Origin: Terriglobales bacterium
GTDB taxonomy: Bacteria; Acidobacteriota; Terriglobia; Terriglobales; Acidobacteriaceae
DNA length: 33,515 bases
NCBI GenBank assembly: GCA_035937135.1
Contig: DASYVL010000056.1
Coordinates: forward strand, 1-33,515
Reading direction: 5' to 3'
In this document: in pieces, positions 31,833-33,515 of the stretch
How positions within the stretch are numbered: position 1 is the stretch's first letter
How the letters are laid out: each line of letters begins with the position of its first letter
Notes under the pieces: model-generated
The model's input: the letters and a program-made list of their open reading frames with translations, nothing else
Databases searched by the model: none
What the model was told of the DNA's origin: nothing
Program-made: the position numbers and the translations under genes

Positions 31833-33026
31833 TCACACGACCACGCGATTCCGGCCCTCGCGCTTGGCCGTGTACAGAGCCTTGTCGGCGGCCTTGACCA
31901 CTTCTTCCGGGCTGTTGGTCCGCGGCATGGCTTCGGCGACGCCGATGCTGACGGTGACCGCCGTCTCCACCGGCGAGCCCGGCCGCACGCGCCGCGACGA
32001 GGTCCGCCGCCCTGCCCGCTGGCGCTGGCTGCGCTCCGGTCCGCTCACCACGAACACGTCCTGCTCGATGGCGCGGCGTACCTCCTCCACCGAAGCCGCT
32101 GCCTGCTTCAAGGCAACGCCGGGAAAAAAGACGGCGAACTCTTCCCCGCCGCAACGGTAGGCGGTGCCTCCGCCGCCCACGCCAGCCAGGTTGGTGGCCA
32201 CCATGCGCAGTACCTGGTCCCCAGCGTCGTGCCCGAAGCTATCGTTGAAGTTCTTGAAATGGTCCACGTCCACCACGGCGACGGAATAGCGCGTTCCTGC
32301 CTTGGCCAGCGCCTGATTGAAGGCCCGGCGGCCGGGCAGGCGCGTCAGCTCGTCGTGATAGGCGATCCAATGAGAATGCTCAGTCGCCGAGATGCTCACA
32401 ATTAGCGCGGCCAGCGCAGTGCAGCCCTGGATCGCCGTCAGGTGCGACTGGCCCTGGCTCAGGACCACCAGCACCCACACCAGCCCGGCGCCCACCGGGT
32501 CAGGGGAATAAACGAACCGGCCCAGATGAACCAGCAACACCGCGAGGAACACCGCCTCGATCAGCCCGATGTGGCCGAGGGCGCCGAGCGAGAACGCCTT
32601 GGCGCCGAGTGGCTGGATCAGGTTGGGCGCCCAATACGCCGCGCCAATGAAGATCGCCCACTGCGCTGCGAGCACGCCCGTCCACCACATCACCACTTCC
32701 CAATCGAAAAAGGCGTTTTCCAGCAGCAGAAGCAATCCGAGGTCGCAGGCCAGAAGAGCGGCGGCGCAGCGGTCGAAAGAGGGCTCATGGGGTCCAAATC
32801 GGAGGAAGACGAAGCCGCCGACCAGCGCCAGGATGGCGAGGAAGGCGCGCAACGAGCCGACGCGCGCGGCCAGAAACCCGGCCAAGGCCAGCAAACACGC
32901 GGCGAACAGGGTGAAGCTCTGCTCGTATCTCTGGCCGTAGGTCAGAACGAGCCACAGCCCCAAAACGGCCAGGATGCCGTTGGGGAACAGGAGTCTCTGC
33001 GCGGCGGCCCTTAAGTGAAATCGCAC
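31833..33026 (-). CDS. Membrane diguanylate cyclase (GGDEF)
   Basis: This 397-residue protein has about six to eight N-terminal hydrophobic segments (residues 15-210) and a C-terminal GGDEF domain from about 220. It opens with 'AYHDELTRLPGRRAFNQAL', has the metal Asp in 'VVDVDHFKNFNDSFGHDAGD', and the active-site loop 'RCGGEEF' at 292-297. GGEEF is a catalytically competent variant, so it should make cyclic di-GMP. The RxxD inhibitory site expected five residues upstream is absent ('GGGGTAY'). A basic Arg-rich insert, about residues 329-351, interrupts the domain before 'TVSIGVAEA'. The start is a GTG with no strong ribosome site. Its input signal is unknown. Confidence 0.88.
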   Translation of the reverse strand: MRFHLRAAAQRLLFPNGILAVLGLWLVLTYGQRYEQSFTLFAACLLALAGFLAARVGSLRAFLAILALVGGFVFLRFGPHEPSFDRCAAALLACDLGLLLLLENAFFDWEVVMWWTGVLAAQWAIFIGAAYWAPNLIQPLGAKAFSLGALGHIGLIEAVFLAVLLVHLGRFVYSPDPVGAGLVWVLVVLSQGQSHLTAIQGCTALAALIVSISATEHSHWIAYHDELTRLPGRRAFNQALAKAGTRYSVAVVDVDHFKNFNDSFGHDAGDQVLRMVATNLAGVGGGGTAYRCGGEEFAVFFPGVALKQAAASVEEVRRAIEQDVFVVSGPERSQRQRAGRRTSSRRVRPGSPVETAVTVSIGVAEAMPRTNSPEEVVKAADKALYTAKREGRNRVVV

Positions 33027-33099
33027 TTATAGGGAGCATATGACATGCTACGGGCCAGCGTAATAACCGGGCGGATTCGCCGCGAAAGCGGGCGAAAGA

Positions 33100-33144
33100 T
33101 GGTGGCCAGGGACGGAATCGAACCGCCGACGCCAGCCTTTTCAG
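33100..33144 (-). tRNA. Orphan 3' half of tRNA-Phe (probable attachment-site remnant)
   Basis: Read on the minus strand the segment is an anticodon loop CTGAAAA (GAA, Phe), a variable region, a T arm GGCGG-TTCGATT-CCGTC with five pairs, and acceptor CCTGGCC with A and an encoded CCA end. The partner GGCCAGG of the 5' acceptor is absent from the sequence upstream on that strand, and the 5' side of the anticodon stem does not pair with GGCTG. This is therefore only the 3' half, broken in the anticodon loop. Integrases that use tRNA genes often leave such a half at the far end of the inserted element; the element would lie to the right of this point. It is not a functional tRNA. Confidence 0.7.
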
Positions 33145-33515
33145 TCCTCGTACAACCTGAATCTGCAACTACTTACACGTCGCGGGAGACTGCCTAAGTA
33201 CCTCCAAGGACGTGAAGACGGAGCAATCGCGGGCTGGGAATGCGGGCTCGCGTGGGCAGTCGTGAGAACGCCACCGCCGAGGGCAGCGACCTTTACATTC
33301 TCAGCTTCCGTCTTGCAAACGCCTGCGATACCCGCCGCATCTGTGCGGAAAACAAATGGTTCCGGCGCACTCAACGGCACTGTGGTATCTGAAGACCCTT
33401 TATCCGTGGGTTCGATTCTAGATCATGGCCAGTATTCGACGTGCCATTGCCTCCCAATGTGCTACGGCGCTCCCAGGGCTGCCTTGATCTGTTGGGCTGC
33501 AGCAATCAGTTGATT
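33145..33515. other. Unassigned right edge, possible end of an integrated element
   Basis: No coding frame here has recognisable protein text on either strand; frames that are open are short and lack ribosome sites. The composition appears less GC-rich than in the core genes (for example 33301-33420). It lies on the 5' side of the orphan tRNA half, as expected for the end of an inserted element. Positions 33027-33099 also hold nothing identifiable. Confidence 0.35.
33389..33433 (+). other. Degenerate tRNA 3'-half-like sequence
   Basis: On the plus strand CTGAAGA is followed, exactly 22 bases from its first base, by TTCGATT, and then TGGCCA. The same offset of 22 bases separates CTGAAAA and TTCGATT in the tRNA-Phe half at 33100-33144. 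The T stem and anticodon stem do not pair, so it is not functional. It may be a decayed tRNA copy in inverted orientation or a coincidence. Confidence 0.25.

Noticed and set aside
29826-32405. 859-codon open frame on the plus strand across the DUF3999, DUF2339 and GGDEF genes
   Set aside because: It runs antisense to three recognisable genes and their intergenic gap, with low-complexity Gln/His/Gly/Arg-rich text and no domains.
33100-33230. Complete tRNA with a long variable arm, or a tmRNA end, at the right edge
   Set aside because: No GGCCAGG partner for the acceptor CCTGGCC exists upstream on that strand, and alternative anticodon stems (including one giving UCA) need multiple wobble pairs and give no proper variable arm.

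Overview
The window is a GC-rich bacterial chromosome segment, most likely from an Acidobacteriota (Terriglobia-like) organism. This assignment is inference. It rests on the gene mix (a futalosine-type menaquinone gene mqnE with an mqnP-like prenyltransferase, a DUF3999/DUF2339 pair, an ECF sigma/zf-HC2/DUF4097 cluster, a DapD-type lysine pathway) and on intergenic repeats of the 'TGTCATCCTGAGCGAAGCGAAGG' style that I associate with that phylum. No rRNA gene or complete tRNA gene is present to confirm it.

Layout. Positions 1-7400 hold a small CsbD-like stress protein, then a minus-strand block: Tat-exported glycosylasparaginase, mqnE, a cold-shock protein, mqnP-like UbiA prenyltransferase, a triple-BON periplasmic protein and pcm. 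A plus-strand ThiF/MoeB-type E1 enzyme follows. Positions 7500-10550 hold an MFSD1-like MFS transporter and two unrelated cation transporters, the second with visibly lower GC than its surroundings. Positions 10785-14296 are a plus-strand run: ECF sigma factor, zinc-finger anti-sigma factor, DUF4097 exported protein, shikimate kinase and an exported protein overlapping the kinase by 4 bp. galT (minus) is divergent from the next cluster.

Positions 15471-20542 form a lysine/diaminopimelate run (asd, lysC, dapB, dapA, dapD) that converts aspartyl phosphate to N-succinyl-amino-ketopimelate for peptidoglycan and lysine. It is followed by RNase J, a broken GIY-YIG nuclease gene, threonine ammonia-lyase, an SH3-domain exported protein, uppP (undecaprenyl-PP phosphatase) and ftsK. 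Cell-wall precursor supply, lipid-carrier recycling and chromosome segregation are therefore grouped. The last third is a repeat-rich 700-bp gap with a decayed gene, then minus-strand DUF3999, DUF2339 and GGDEF genes. The right edge holds an orphan 3' half of tRNA-Phe, which I read as the boundary of an integrated element lying further right.

Most of the window is ordinary core genome. I did not find a clearly new multi-gene system. The most interesting material is intergenic: a family of dispersed, often paired inverted repeats, one pair enclosing a GIY-YIG nuclease remnant; a repeat copy inside the lysC leader flanked by a 17-bp duplication of the lysC start; a threonine ammonia-lyase whose expected start codon reads ATC; and the tRNA-derived boundary at the right end.
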